DNA of 64,000 nt from contig CAVUTF010000016.1 in NCBI GenBank assembly GCA_963744305.1, forward strand, positions 62,001 through 126,000. Reading direction: 5' to 3'. The translations under genes and the position numbers were made by a program. Within the stretch, counting starts at the first letter, position 1, and every line of letters begins with the position of its first letter. The notes under the pieces were generated by a model. The model was not told the DNA's origin. It did no database searches and saw nothing but the letters and a program-made list of their open reading frames with translations. Source of the DNA: FEN-1219 sp963744305 (GTDB lineage: Bacteria; Pseudomonadota; Gammaproteobacteria; Steroidobacterales; Rariloculaceae). Positions 28,261-37,281 of this stretch are shown piece by piece.

Positions 28261-28955
28261 CGAGCATGGCGAGCTCCGTGGCTCGGATCACGGTCAGCCT
28301 AGGCGCCATCGTCGCGTTTTCGGCGGCGCCTTGCGTCGCCGCGGAGCGATCGGATCTCGATGGCGTCTGGCTTCTACTGAATACGACACCGCCCGACGAC
28401 TTGCACCTTACCCCGGCCGCCGAAGCCGCTATGGCGAGCTACGATCCGTTGCGCGACGACAGCGATCTCAAGTGCGTGCCCGTCAGCTTCACGAACATCA
28501 TGAACACGCCGTCGCCGCCGTTCGAGATTCGCCAGCGCGGCGATTACGTGGAGATCAACTACGAGTTCATGGACGTGCGGCGGCGCGTGCCGCTCGATCC
28601 CAAGCTCACCGTCGACACGGCTCCACCGACCGTGCCCGAGCATCCGCACCTGGGCCGCTCGATCGGCCGTTACGACGGCGCAACGCTCGTCGTGGACACT
28701 GCGGGACAACGCGCCGGCGCGCTCGATACGTTCACGGTCGTCGGCCTGCCGCAGTCCGATCGCATGCGCACGGAGGAGCGCTTCACGGCGAGCGGCGACG
28801 AGCTTGAAGCCGTGGTGACGCATGAGGATCCCGTCTATTACTCGGCGCCGCTGATCATGACGTACCGATTTCACCGGCTCGATTCGCCGATTCTCGAATG
28901 GGGCTGCACGGTGGAAGCCGCGAACTACGATGAGCGGCTGCCCGAGCGGCCGTAG
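28257..28955 (+). CDS. Secreted GYS-family protein coupled to DUF6152
   Basis: An intact 232-residue secreted protein. The start ATG overlaps the DUF6152 stop. The signal peptide ends near PCVAAE; the mature part begins RSDLDGVWLLLNT, the GVW motif of the family, then RSIGRYDGATLVVDTAG and MRTEERFTASGDELEAVVTHED, matching the shared domain. Two Cys may form a disulfide (LKCVPV and WGCTVE). Unlike the genes just upstream, it is undamaged. Function unknown. Confidence 0.75.
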   Translation: MTSMASSVARITVSLGAIVAFSAAPCVAAERSDLDGVWLLLNTTPPDDLHLTPAAEAAMASYDPLRDDSDLKCVPVSFTNIMNTPSPPFEIRQRGDYVEINYEFMDVRRRVPLDPKLTVDTAPPTVPEHPHLGRSIGRYDGATLVVDTAGQRAGALDTFTVVGLPQSDRMRTEERFTASGDELEAVVTHEDPVYYSAPLIMTYRFHRLDSPILEWGCTVEAANYDERLPERP

Positions 28956-28985
28956 CACACCCGCACGCGCCGTGAGGAGAATGTC

Positions 28986-30532
28986 GTGAGAACTACGATC
29001 CGGTGGGTGCTCCTCGCTGTTCTGCCCGCGACCGCGATGGGGCAGTCATCGTTCGACGTCGTGGAAACGACGGTTGCGCAGATCCATAGCGCCTACGCCT
29101 CCGGCTCGCTCACGGCGCGGCAGCTCGTCCAGCTCTATCTCGATCGCATCGAGGCCTACGATCAGAAAGGCCCCCGCATCAATTCGGTCATTACGCTCAA
29201 CGCCGACGCGCTCGAGGAGGCGGACCGGCTCGATCGCGCGTACCGGACATCGGGTTTCGTCGGCCCGCTCATGGGATTCCGGTCATGCTCAAGGACCAGA
29301 TCGATGTCGCGGGGATGCCTACGACCTTGGGCTCGGTGCTGTTTCGGGATTACTACCCGGACCGGGACGCCTTCGTGACGACGAAGCTCAAAGAGGCCGG
29401 CGCGATAGTTCTTGCGAAAGTCACTCTCGGCGAGATGGCGGCCGGGGATACGCATGGCTCGCTGTTCGGCTCCACGCGCAATCCTTACGCGCTGGACCGG
29501 ACCGTCGGCGGCTCGTCCGGCGGGCCGGCCGCGAGCGTTGCCGCGAACTTCGCGACATTTTCGGTAGGGCAGGAGGCCCTCGCGTCGATTCGCCGGCCGG
29601 CCGCCTGGAACTCGTTGTCGGCATGCGGCCCACGGCGGGGCTCGTGAGCCGGGGCGGTGTTTACGCGGGTTGGCCTCAGGTCGCGGGTTCTTTGGGTCCC
29701 ATGGCCCGAACCGTCGAAGATCTCGTGGCGCTTCTGGACGTGTTGGTCGGCTACGACCCTGACGACCCGATCACCGCGCACGGCGCGGCGCACATCGACG
29801 GCAGCTACAAGCGTTTCTTGGACGCGGATGGCTTGCGAGGCGCGCGGCTCGGAATCTTGCGTGAATCCATAGGCATCGGATCGGAGCCCGATTCGGAAGA
29901 TTTCGCGAAGGTGGACGCCGTTTTCGCGCGGTCGATCGCCGAGCTGAAGTCCGCGGGAGCGGTCGTCGTCGATCCGATCGTGATCCCAGATCTCAAAGAG
30001 CTGCTCGACAGGCGAGGGGGGCGCCCCGATGACAACGCGGAGGCTTTCGCGAATTACTTCGGCAGAAACCGCAATCCACCGTTTGCTTCGATCGAGGCAA
30101 TGGTCGCGGCGCCGGAGTTCGAAAAGCTGACGAACTTCGCGAAGGCGCTGTTCTCCGGCGCCGGCGACACCTCACGGCATTACGCCTACCTCGTCGCGCG
30201 CGACGAGCTCATGCACCATTTTCTGAAAGTCATGGCGGATCATGACTTGGATGCCATCGTCCTGAAAACGAACGAGCATCAACCGACGCTGATCGAAGAC
30301 GGCACCAAGCCGCCGTTCGTGAACACGAAAGGCGCGTGGTTTCTCAATACGTTTCTCGTCTATGTGCCGGTGGTTGCAGTGCCGGCAGGATTCACCGTCG
30401 ACGAACCTACCGGTCGGCATCACGTTCATGGGCAGGCCGTACGACGACGGCACGATGCTGAAGCTCGCCTACGCCTACGAGCAGGCCACCCATCACCGCC
30501 GCTCGCCGAGCACTACACCCGCTCTCCACTAA
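28986..30532 (+). CDS. Secreted amidase-signature protein (frameshifted)
   Basis: An amidase-signature enzyme with a signal peptide (VLLAVLPATAMGQ), so periplasmic or secreted. The Ser-cisSer-Lys triad can be followed across frames: Lys in IPVMLKDQIDVAG, cis-Ser in the GGSSGG loop (VGGSSGGPAASVAANFA), and the nucleophile Ser in EALASIRRPA. Frame changes fall near 29270, 29600 and 30410; the end was taken in the third frame, ITFMGRPYDDGTMLKLAYAY, with the stop at 30530-30532. The family hydrolyses linear amides; the physiological substrate is not evident. The neighbourhood of secreted proteins suggests use of an external amide. Confidence 0.8.
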
Positions 30533-30634
30533 GGTCATCGGTCGGCTCCGCCGCCCGGGGCGCACGTCGCCGCCGCGGCCCATCGTGAGCTAGGGCGTGC
30601 CAGCGCCGCTGCTCGCTATCTTGATGGCGCCGGT

Positions 30635-31360
30635 TTACCGCTGCGGCTTGCGCACCACGAAGAAGAACTGATCGACGTCGCGTCCGAGGATCGGGTCTTC
30701 GACCGAGAGCTTGTGATCGTCCGCCGTCGTGCGCAGGATGTCGGACTCCGCGACGATCTCGAACCCCGCCGCCTGAATCCATGCTCTTCACATCGGATGG
30801 GAGCATGCGGTGCAATTGCGAGTTGTCGATCTCGCGCAGCCCGACGTGATCGATGATGGCAGCGCGGCCGCCGGGCTTCAGCACCGCGAAGATATCCTTG
30901 AGGTAGGGGCCGGCGCGTTCGGCGTTCATGTGATGCATGTTGAGCGCGGTCACTGCGGCGTCGACGCTGTTCGGTGCGATGTCGGCGACGTTGCCGAAGA
31001 ACGCTTCGGTGTTGCCGAGCGAAGCCGCGAGATCCTTCTGGTCCTTGACCGTTCTCGCGCTGCAGCGCGCGCGGGCCGAACTGCGCGATCACCTTGCCGC
31101 TCGGGCCGGTCGCGGCCGACAGCACGCGCGTGAACCAGCCGCCGCCCGCGCCGACGTCGAGCAAGGTCATGCCCGCGTTGACGCCGAGCAGCTGCATGAC
31201 TTGATAGGGCCGGCGCGCGCCGTCGCGCACTCTGTCTTCGAGCGGCCGCGACTCGGAGGTGAGCTTCTCCATGAAATCGGGGGCGACCGCGCCGAAGAGC
31301 ACTCGACACCAAACCGAAGGCACAAACGAACAGAGCAGCTTTTCTAGTCAATGAGCTCAC
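30635..31360 (-). CDS. Exported class I SAM-dependent methyltransferase-like protein (frameshifted)
   Basis: A class I methyltransferase fold preceded by a signal peptide. The stitched N-terminus from a GTG at 31360 reads SSLTRKAALFVCAFGLVSSA, followed by PYQVMQLLGVNAGMTLLDVG and AGGGWFTRVLSAATGP, the SAM loop. Later blocks are VDAAVTALNMHHMNAERAG and LKPGGRAAIIDHVG, and the C-terminus DQFFFVVRKPQR closes the sheet. Frame changes lie near 31310, 31065, 30785 and 30720. An export signal on a SAM enzyme is odd, since SAM is not expected outside the cytoplasm; such proteins do occur in this class of bacteria. Confidence 0.72.
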
Positions 31361-31688
31361 GTGTCGACCCCCCATTCTCGATGGTTGAACTGAACTGCTC
31401 CGAGTATAGCGGAGCTGCTCTTGGCTTCTGCTGTTGCGCAGCGTCGGGCCCGGGCCGTGGAAGGCCAGGGCCCCAAAGAATCCCTTCAACGAGGGCCAAC
31501 CTGAATAAATGTGAAGGAGTTTCTTAGCAGACGCTTCCGCGGAAACATTCCGCCGGTCAGCGGCGTATGCGTGAAGCATTTCTGAAGACACACTCCGATT
31601 TTTTAGTTGGCTTTCGGATGACCAGCTTTCTACGTGAGCGGATCCCACTGCGTTGTGCGGGTGACGGTCCGGGGACTATCTGTACTCG
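31361..31688. other. Intergenic region with one small hairpin
   Basis: This 328-bp stretch between the methyltransferase and a small coiled-coil gene holds no supportable ORF. The only structure I see is a 6-bp stem GCTCCG-(7 nt)-CGGAGC at 31397-31415, lacking a T-run. It should contain both promoters. Confidence 0.4.
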
Positions 31689-31944
31689 TTGTATGATGCG
31701 CTCGTTAGCATCAATGTCCCGAATGACAAAGCGCGGGCCGTGGTCGATGCGATGGAGCGAGATATGGGTACGACGCTGGCGACCAAGGCGGATCTGCAGC
31801 TCCTGCGTCAGCAGTTCCAGCAGGACATGGAGTTGGTTCGCAAGGACATGGAGATCCTTGGCACGTCAATCACCGTTCTGCCTCGGCTCGATCTTGGCGC
31901 TGGGTCTTGGTATGTTGTTCGCGGCGCTGAAGCTCACCGCCTGA
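31689..31944 (+). CDS. Small coiled-coil membrane protein (DUF1640-like, frameshifted)
   Basis: A small protein with a helical N-terminus (YDALVSINVPNDKARAVVDA), an acidic/basic coiled coil ATKADLQLLRQQFQQDMELV and a C-terminal membrane helix, GSILALGLGMLFAALKLTA, that is reached only after a one-base shift near 31880. This layout, with the TKADL heptads before a terminal helix, resembles DUF1640/CCDC90-like proteins. The start is a TTG, since no ATG exists in frame; an in-frame stop lies 27 bp upstream. It ends 5 bp from the convergent molybdenum hydroxylase gene. Role unknown. Confidence 0.6.
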
Positions 31945-31948
31945 GACG

Positions 31949-34309
31949 CTAGCTCCAGCTCAAGTCGTGCATGCGGAACGGCAAATCCCGGAACCGCTTC
32001 CCCGTGATCTGAAATACCGCATCGCCGATCGCCGACTGCACGGATGTTCCGCGGTCGTGCCCCATCCCGACGAGCCAGTGCGCCGTCTCGAAGAAACGAA
32101 TGTTGATCTGCGGCGGATCCTCGTTGATGCGCGAGAGCGGAAACGTGTGGAAATTGTTCTCGACGATGCGCCCGTCCATGACGTTGCACGCTTGGTGCAT
32201 CGCATCGTTGTAGAACCAGGTGATCTGGCCTTCGATCTGTTTCTTGACGGACAGCGGGTTGACCAGACCGAAACCCATCTCGTGCGCCACATCCACCCGC
32301 TCGAGCCGAACCACGCCTTCGCGGCTCACGGAGACCGTATGTACCATGGCGCTGATCGTCGCTGAGCCGCCGCCTTCCGCTCCTCTTTCTTCTAGAGCGA
32401 TGGCGCGTGCTTTGCCCCGCGGCAGCGGCGTACCCCAGCCGGACATCTCGGCGGCCATGTCGAGCGCCTTGATCATGTCGTCCTTGAACGGGAGATCGGT
32501 TCGGGCGATCAGCTCACGTCGATAGAGGTATGGGTCTCTGCCCGCCGCGTGGGCGAGCTCGTCGATGAAGCTTTCGCGATAGAACTCGTGCGCGGCTTGG
32601 CCGACGCCGCGCCGCGTGCCGACGGGGACGTGAAAATCCGTCGTGTGGTTCGAGAACCGATAGTTCGGAACGTGGTATCGCGACACGACGTCGAACGAGG
32701 CTTCCGGGCCGAACCCGTCCTTTTGCATGCCGGTGCGCACCTCGAGAGCGCTCGGCCAACCCTCGGCGTCCAACGCCGCGCGCAAACGCGCCACTCCCAT
32801 CGCGCGGTAAGTCGTACCGATGAAATCCTCTTCGCGGGTCCATAAGAGATGGATAGGCGTACCGCGGTGGGCGTTCGCCACCATGATCGCCTGTTCGGCC
32901 TGCGGCCCATTGCCGTTGCGGCCGAAGCCGCCACCGAGGTGGCACATATGAAGGTAGACGTTCTCTTCCGGGATCCCGGTGATCTGCGAGGCGCTGAAGC
33001 GCGTTTCTTGCGGACTCTGATCGCCGTACCAGATGTCGACGCGCTCGTCGGTGACGAGCACGGTCGCGTTGCCGGGCTCCATGCGAGCGCGCGGCAGATA
33101 CGGCGTCGAGTACGTGGCTTCGACGATCTTCGCGGCGCCGGCGAAGGCCGCATCGACGTCGCCTTGATCCACGCGCACTCTGCCGGGCTCGTCCAGAGCG
33201 GCAAGGAGCGCCTCGCGCATGTTCGCCGTGTTGAACGCCGCATTCCGCGGCGGGATCTGCCACTCGATCGGCATTTGCTCGAGAGCCGCTTTGGCTTGGT
33301 ACCAGTGGTCGGCGATCACGGCGACGCCGCCGCTGAAGACACGGCCGCGCGTCAGCGCGGGATCCGGTATCGGGAACTGCACGGCCGAGCGTACGCCTGG
33401 ACGGTTACGGATCGACTCGAAGTCGTAGCTCTTCACGTCGCCGCCGTAGACCGGGCAAGATTTCACGGCGGCCCACTTCATGCCCGGGAGCCGCACGTCG
33501 ATGCCGTATACGGTTTCGCCCGTCACCTTCATCGGCACGTCGAGATTTTTCTGCTCGGTGCCCATCAACGTCCACTGGTCGGGCGGCTTGATCGTGATCG
33601 CCTTCGGATTCGGGTGCGGTGTTTGCGCAGCGAGATGCGCGATCTTGCCGTAGGTCGTGGAGCGGTTGCTTGACGAATGCGTGATCACGCTGTTCTTCGC
33701 CGAGAGCTCCGCGACCGGCACGTTCCACAGCTTCGCCGCCGCCAATAGCAATCGCTCGCGCGCCTCGGCTCCCGCGAGTTGCAAGTAGTAGCGGCCGTCC
33801 TTCACCGAGGACGCGGCATTGGTCCGCATGCGCCGATAGAGACTGTCCGGAATGCCGATCACGCCCGTGCGGGCGCGATTGCCGAACGCCGGCTCACCGC
33901 CGCCGTTCGGATCCGTGCCGCCGTTGCCCATCACGTTGAGCGTCCACTCGGGAGCCATCTCGCGCGCATCGCGGTTCGAGGAGGCGTATTGCGGCCGTAC
34001 CTTGCTCCAGTCGCATTGGAGCTCCTCGCACACCATCATCGCGTTCGAAGTCCACACGCCCTGGCCGATCTCGGTCTGCGCGATGCGAATGGTCACGGTG
34101 TCGTCGGGCGCGATGAGGATCCAGGCGTTGATCTCCGGCGTGGTGGGATCCTCGTACCAAACGGCGCCGGGCACGTTCACCGCGTTTTCCGCTGCTTGCG
34201 CGGTCCGGGACGGCACCCAGAAGCCGAGCACGAAGGCCGCGTTGACCGCGCCGGCCGCAGCAAGGAACTCGCGCCGGTCCATGGCGGAAGGGCTCGCAAG
34301 CTTTGTCAT
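31949..34309 (-). CDS. Molybdopterin-binding subunit of an IorB-type hydroxylase (catalytic Glu replaced)
   Basis: An intact 786-residue large subunit of the xanthine-dehydrogenase/isoquinoline-1-oxidoreductase family. A Tat signal MDRREFLAAAGAVNAAFVLG shows export after cofactor insertion. Molybdopterin-site motifs include TEIGQGVWTSNAMMVCEEL, MCHLGGGFGRNGNGPQ and GTRRGVGQAAHEFYRESFID. Near the C-terminus the usual GxGEP motif with the catalytic Glu reads GMGHDRGTS, placing His at position 751. It forms a heterodimer with the 2Fe-2S subunit encoded 13 bp upstream. Substrate unknown: aldehydes or N-heterocycles are typical. Confidence 0.87.
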   Translation of the reverse strand: MTKLASPSAMDRREFLAAAGAVNAAFVLGFWVPSRTAQAAENAVNVPGAVWYEDPTTPEINAWILIAPDDTVTIRIAQTEIGQGVWTSNAMMVCEELQCDWSKVRPQYASSNRDAREMAPEWTLNVMGNGGTDPNGGGEPAFGNRARTGVIGIPDSLYRRMRTNAASSVKDGRYYLQLAGAEARERLLLAAAKLWNVPVAELSAKNSVITHSSSNRSTTYGKIAHLAAQTPHPNPKAITIKPPDQWTLMGTEQKNLDVPMKVTGETVYGIDVRLPGMKWAAVKSCPVYGGDVKSYDFESIRNRPGVRSAVQFPIPDPALTRGRVFSGGVAVIADHWYQAKAALEQMPIEWQIPPRNAAFNTANMREALLAALDEPGRVRVDQGDVDAAFAGAAKIVEATYSTPYLPRARMEPGNATVLVTDERVDIWYGDQSPQETRFSASQITGIPEENVYLHMCHLGGGFGRNGNGPQAEQAIMVANAHRGTPIHLLWTREEDFIGTTYRAMGVARLRAALDAEGWPSALEVRTGMQKDGFGPEASFDVVSRYHVPNYRFSNHTTDFHVPVGTRRGVGQAAHEFYRESFIDELAHAAGRDPYLYRRELIARTDLPFKDDMIKALDMAAEMSGWGTPLPRGKARAIALEERGAEGGGSATISAMVHTVSVSREGVVRLERVDVAHEMGFGLVNPLSVKKQIEGQITWFYNDAMHQACNVMDGRIVENNFHTFPLSRINEDPPQINIRFFETAHWLVGMGHDRGTSVQSAIGDAVFQITGKRFRDLPFRMHDLSWS

Positions 34310-34322
34310 CGCCGCATCCTCC

Positions 34323-34781
34323 TTACGCCTTCATCAACTCAGCAGCGCGGTGAATGGCCTGGCGGACGCGGTGGTAGCTGCTGCAGCGGCAAGCGTTAGT
34401 CACCGCGGCATCGATATCGGCGTCGGTGGGATTCCGATTCTCTTGCAACAGCGCAAGTGCGCTCATGATCATGCCGGACTGGCAGTAGCCGCACTGGGGC
34501 GCATCGAGCTCCTTCCACGCGAGCTGGATCGGGTGGCTGCCATCGGGAGAGACGCCTTCGATCGTGGTGATCGACTTTCCCACGGCCGCGGCGGCACCGA
34601 AAGTGCAGGAGCGAATCGGCTGCCCATCGACGTGCACGGTACAGGCGCCACACTGCGCGATACCGCAACTGAACTTCGTGCCCGTCAGCCCCAAGTGATC
34701 GCGGAGTACCCAAAGCAGCGGCGTCTGCGGGTCCGCATCGACGGAATACGCCTTGCCGTTCACCGTCAGATCAAACGCCAT
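34323..34781 (-). CDS. (2Fe-2S)-binding subunit of the IorAB-type hydroxylase
   Basis: A 152-residue iron-sulfur subunit. The plant-type cluster motif KFSCGIAQCGACTVHVDG and the all-helical second-cluster domain CGYCQSGMIMSALALL ... CRCSSYHR supply the two clusters of this family. The ATG at 34781 follows GGGGGAAAC, a good ribosome-binding site; the frame extends upstream without another convincing start. It is transcribed first, immediately before the large subunit. It passes electrons from the molybdenum centre onward; no cytochrome c subunit is encoded in the same operon here. Confidence 0.9.
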   Translation of the reverse strand: MAFDLTVNGKAYSVDADPQTPLLWVLRDHLGLTGTKFSCGIAQCGACTVHVDGQPIRSCTFGAAAAVGKSITTIEGVSPDGSHPIQLAWKELDAPQCGYCQSGMIMSALALLQENRNPTDADIDAAVTNACRCSSYHRVRQAIHRAAELMKA

Positions 34782-34842
34782 GTTTCCCCCTTCGCCGCGA
34801 GCCCGACGCCCGCCACTCGACACTCCTCATCTTACCGCGTGG

Positions 34843-36159
34843 TCACTCGCCCTCGGTGCCGCCATCGCGTCGGAAGCGTTTTTTCAAGCTTTGCCAGTGC
34901 AAGTAGTAGTCGCGCTCGAGCAACTCGCTCTCCAGCGCGTACTTCGTCGGCCGGATGACGAGCTGAGTCTCGAGGACGATCGTCATGGTGTCGGCCAGGT
35001 ACTGCGGCTGGTCTCCCACGGAAGTCCCGAGCGCGAAGGATTCGGCGTCGGGACCATGACCCGACATGCAGTTGTGCAGGCTCGCACAGCCGGGCTCGAA
35101 CCCCTCGCCTTTGCCGATGTACTTGCCGTGCACCAGCCCGACGAACTCGCTGCAGACGTTGCGATGAAACGGCGGCGGACGAAAAGTGTTGCGCGCAACG
35201 TTCCAGCGGTCCCCAATCACACCGAACTCGATGTTCGACGTGCCCGCGATCGCTGAGGGAGCGGCGAGCACGCAGTAGATCGACGGATCGGGATGATCGT
35301 ACGTAACCGTGTTGATGCAGTTGAAGCGTGTGAGATCGTATTTATACGGCGTGTAGGTGCCGTGCCATGCCACGACGTCGAGCGGCGAATGATCGATCTC
35401 GGCCTCCCAGATTCCACCCATGAACTTCGCAACGAGCCTAAAGTCGCCCTCGCGCTCTTCGTACGCGGCCACTGGTGCCAAGAAGTCGCGCGAGTTCGCC
35501 AAGCCGTTCGTGCCGATCGGGCCAAGCTCGGGCAAGCGGAAGTGCGGCCCGTAGTTCTCGCAGAGGTAGCCGCGCGCCGGGCCATCCGGAAGCTCGACAC
35601 GGAACTTGATGCCGCGCGGAATCACGCACATCTCGCGAGGCCCCACGCTGAGCGTGCCGAGCTCGGTGCGCACGAGCAGCGTGCCGAGCTGCGGGACGAT
35701 CAGGAGCTCGCCATCTGCGTTGTAAAAGAAGCGATCCACCATCGACGTGTTCGCGGCGTACATGTGCATCGCCGCGCCGAGCTGCTGTCCCGGGTCGCCG
35801 TTGCCACCATAGGTGACGATGCCTTGCACGAAATCCGTGGGAGCCGCGGGAATCGGGAGCGGCCGCCAGCGAAGTTGATTCGGGGTCGCAGGAACCTCGG
35901 CGAACGGCGAGGTCCTGATCGTGCCCGCGGAGATTTGCCTGAAGGGTTTGTGCATTGCCGATGGTCGGATGCGATAGGTCCACGAACGCCGGCTCTGGCC
36001 GCGCGGCGCTGTGAACGCGGTACCGTTGATCTCTTCCGTGTAGAGGCCGAGCGCCGGCTTCTGCGGATTGCTTTGGCCGATCGGCAGCGCGCCGGCCAAG
36101 GCCTCGGTCGCAAACTCGTTGCCGAAGCCGATCTGATAGGCGAGAGCATCTGCGGTCAT
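34843..36159 (-). CDS. hmgA: Homogentisate 1,2-dioxygenase
   Basis: An intact 438-residue homogentisate dioxygenase, which opens the ring of homogentisate to maleylacetoacetate in tyrosine/phenylalanine breakdown. Family landmarks are YQIGFGNEFATEAL near the N-terminus, GDFRLVAKFMGGIWEAE-type residues in the cupin, and the iron site region FHRNVCSEFVGLVHGKYIGK with HNCMSGHGPDAESF. The start was taken at MTADALAYQ (36159) since length and alignment fit. Maleylacetoacetate isomerase and fumarylacetoacetase are not in the window, so the pathway is split. Divergent from the quinone oxidoreductase gene. Confidence 0.95.
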   Translation of the reverse strand: MTADALAYQIGFGNEFATEALAGALPIGQSNPQKPALGLYTEEINGTAFTAPRGQSRRSWTYRIRPSAMHKPFRQISAGTIRTSPFAEVPATPNQLRWRPLPIPAAPTDFVQGIVTYGGNGDPGQQLGAAMHMYAANTSMVDRFFYNADGELLIVPQLGTLLVRTELGTLSVGPREMCVIPRGIKFRVELPDGPARGYLCENYGPHFRLPELGPIGTNGLANSRDFLAPVAAYEEREGDFRLVAKFMGGIWEAEIDHSPLDVVAWHGTYTPYKYDLTRFNCINTVTYDHPDPSIYCVLAAPSAIAGTSNIEFGVIGDRWNVARNTFRPPPFHRNVCSEFVGLVHGKYIGKGEGFEPGCASLHNCMSGHGPDAESFALGTSVGDQPQYLADTMTIVLETQLVIRPTKYALESELLERDYYLHWQSLKKRFRRDGGTEGE

Positions 36160-36258
36160 GGCGCTCGAACCTAGCACGAGGGTTTGGTCGTCGCAAACGC
36201 GTCCCGCTGTTTGCGGCTTTTGCGTGCGATATAGTCTGCCGAAAACGGGGGATTCATC

Positions 36259-37230
36259 TTGAAAGCAGTTCGAGTGCACGAGTGCGGCGGGCCCGAGGTG
36301 TTGCGCTACGAGGACGTGCCGACGCCGTCGCCGGATCGCGGCGACGCGTTGGTCGAGATTGCGGCCGCGGGAGTGAACTTCATCGACGTCCAGCACCGCG
36401 CCGGCCGCTACAAACCCCCGGCGCTGCCGTTCACGCTCGGCTCCGAAGGGGCGGGCACGGTGGTAGAGGTCGGCGCGGAGGTGGACGAGGTGCGCGTCGG
36501 CGATCGGGTCGCGTACGCGATGGTTCTGGGTGCGTACGCCGACTATGCGCTCGTGCCCGCGAAGCGCCTCGTCAGGGTCCCGGATGCAATACCACTCGAA
36601 TCCGCTGCCGCGATCATGCTGCAGGGCATGACGGCTCATTACTTGACCCACAGCACGTTTCCGCTGCAAGCGGGGCATACGGCGCTCGTGCACGCCGCAG
36701 CCGGTGGCGCGGGGCAGTTGATCACGCAGGTCGCGCGGCGCATCGGCGCAACCGTGTACGGCACCGTAGGCAGTGCGGCGAAGGCGGATCTTGCGCGCGC
36801 CGCAGGCGCGCACGAAACCATCGACTACACGCAACGCGATTTCGAGGTGGAAGTGAAAAAGCTCACGAACGGCCGCGGAGTGGACGTCGTCTACGACTCG
36901 GTCGGCAAGGATACGTTCGACAAAAGCCTCAATTGCTTGCGGCCGCGCGGGTATCTCGTGCTATTCGGTTTTTCGAGCGGGCCCGTGCCGCCGTTCGATC
37001 CCGCGGTGCTCGGCGCGAAGGGCTCGCTGTTCCTCACGCGACCGGGCCTGAATCAATACATCGCTACGCGCTCCGAGCTGCTCGAGCGCGCCGGCGACCT
37101 TTTCCAATGGCTCGAGTCGGGCGAGCTGAACCCGCGAATCGATCGCGTGCTGCCGCTCGCGGAAGCAGCGACGGCGCATCGAGAGCTCGAAGCTCGCCGC
37201 ACCTCGGGGAAGGTGCTGCTGAAACCTTGA
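36259..37230 (+). CDS. NADPH:quinone oxidoreductase / zinc-type MDR family
   Basis: An intact 323-residue medium-chain dehydrogenase/reductase of the quinone oxidoreductase group without the zinc ligands. The N-terminal GroES-like domain has GVNFIDVQHRAGRYK and LGSEGAGTVVEVG; the Rossmann nucleotide site is LVHAAAGGAGQLITQVARR, matching the AAAGGVG motif. The start is TTG with GGGGGA 7 bp upstream. It would reduce quinones or alpha,beta-enones using NADPH. Divergently placed from hmgA, so a common intergenic promoter region is likely. Confidence 0.9.
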   Translation: MKAVRVHECGGPEVLRYEDVPTPSPDRGDALVEIAAAGVNFIDVQHRAGRYKPPALPFTLGSEGAGTVVEVGAEVDEVRVGDRVAYAMVLGAYADYALVPAKRLVRVPDAIPLESAAAIMLQGMTAHYLTHSTFPLQAGHTALVHAAAGGAGQLITQVARRIGATVYGTVGSAAKADLARAAGAHETIDYTQRDFEVEVKKLTNGRGVDVVYDSVGKDTFDKSLNCLRPRGYLVLFGFSSGPVPPFDPAVLGAKGSLFLTRPGLNQYIATRSELLERAGDLFQWLESGELNPRIDRVLPLAEAATAHRELEARRTSGKVLLKP

Positions 37231-37281
37231 GGCAAGAATGTGTCTCGGCGCTCGACGAAGCTCGGATTGAAGGAGGAACGG

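Noticed and set aside
31397..31415. Hairpin GCTCCG-CGGAGC as a terminator
   Set aside because: Short stem with no T-run and not near a gene end; probably chance.
34843..36834. Homogentisate dioxygenase starting as far upstream as 36834
   Set aside because: The extra ~225 residues cover the divergent quinone reductase gene in antisense and match nothing; the start at 36159 gives the normal length.
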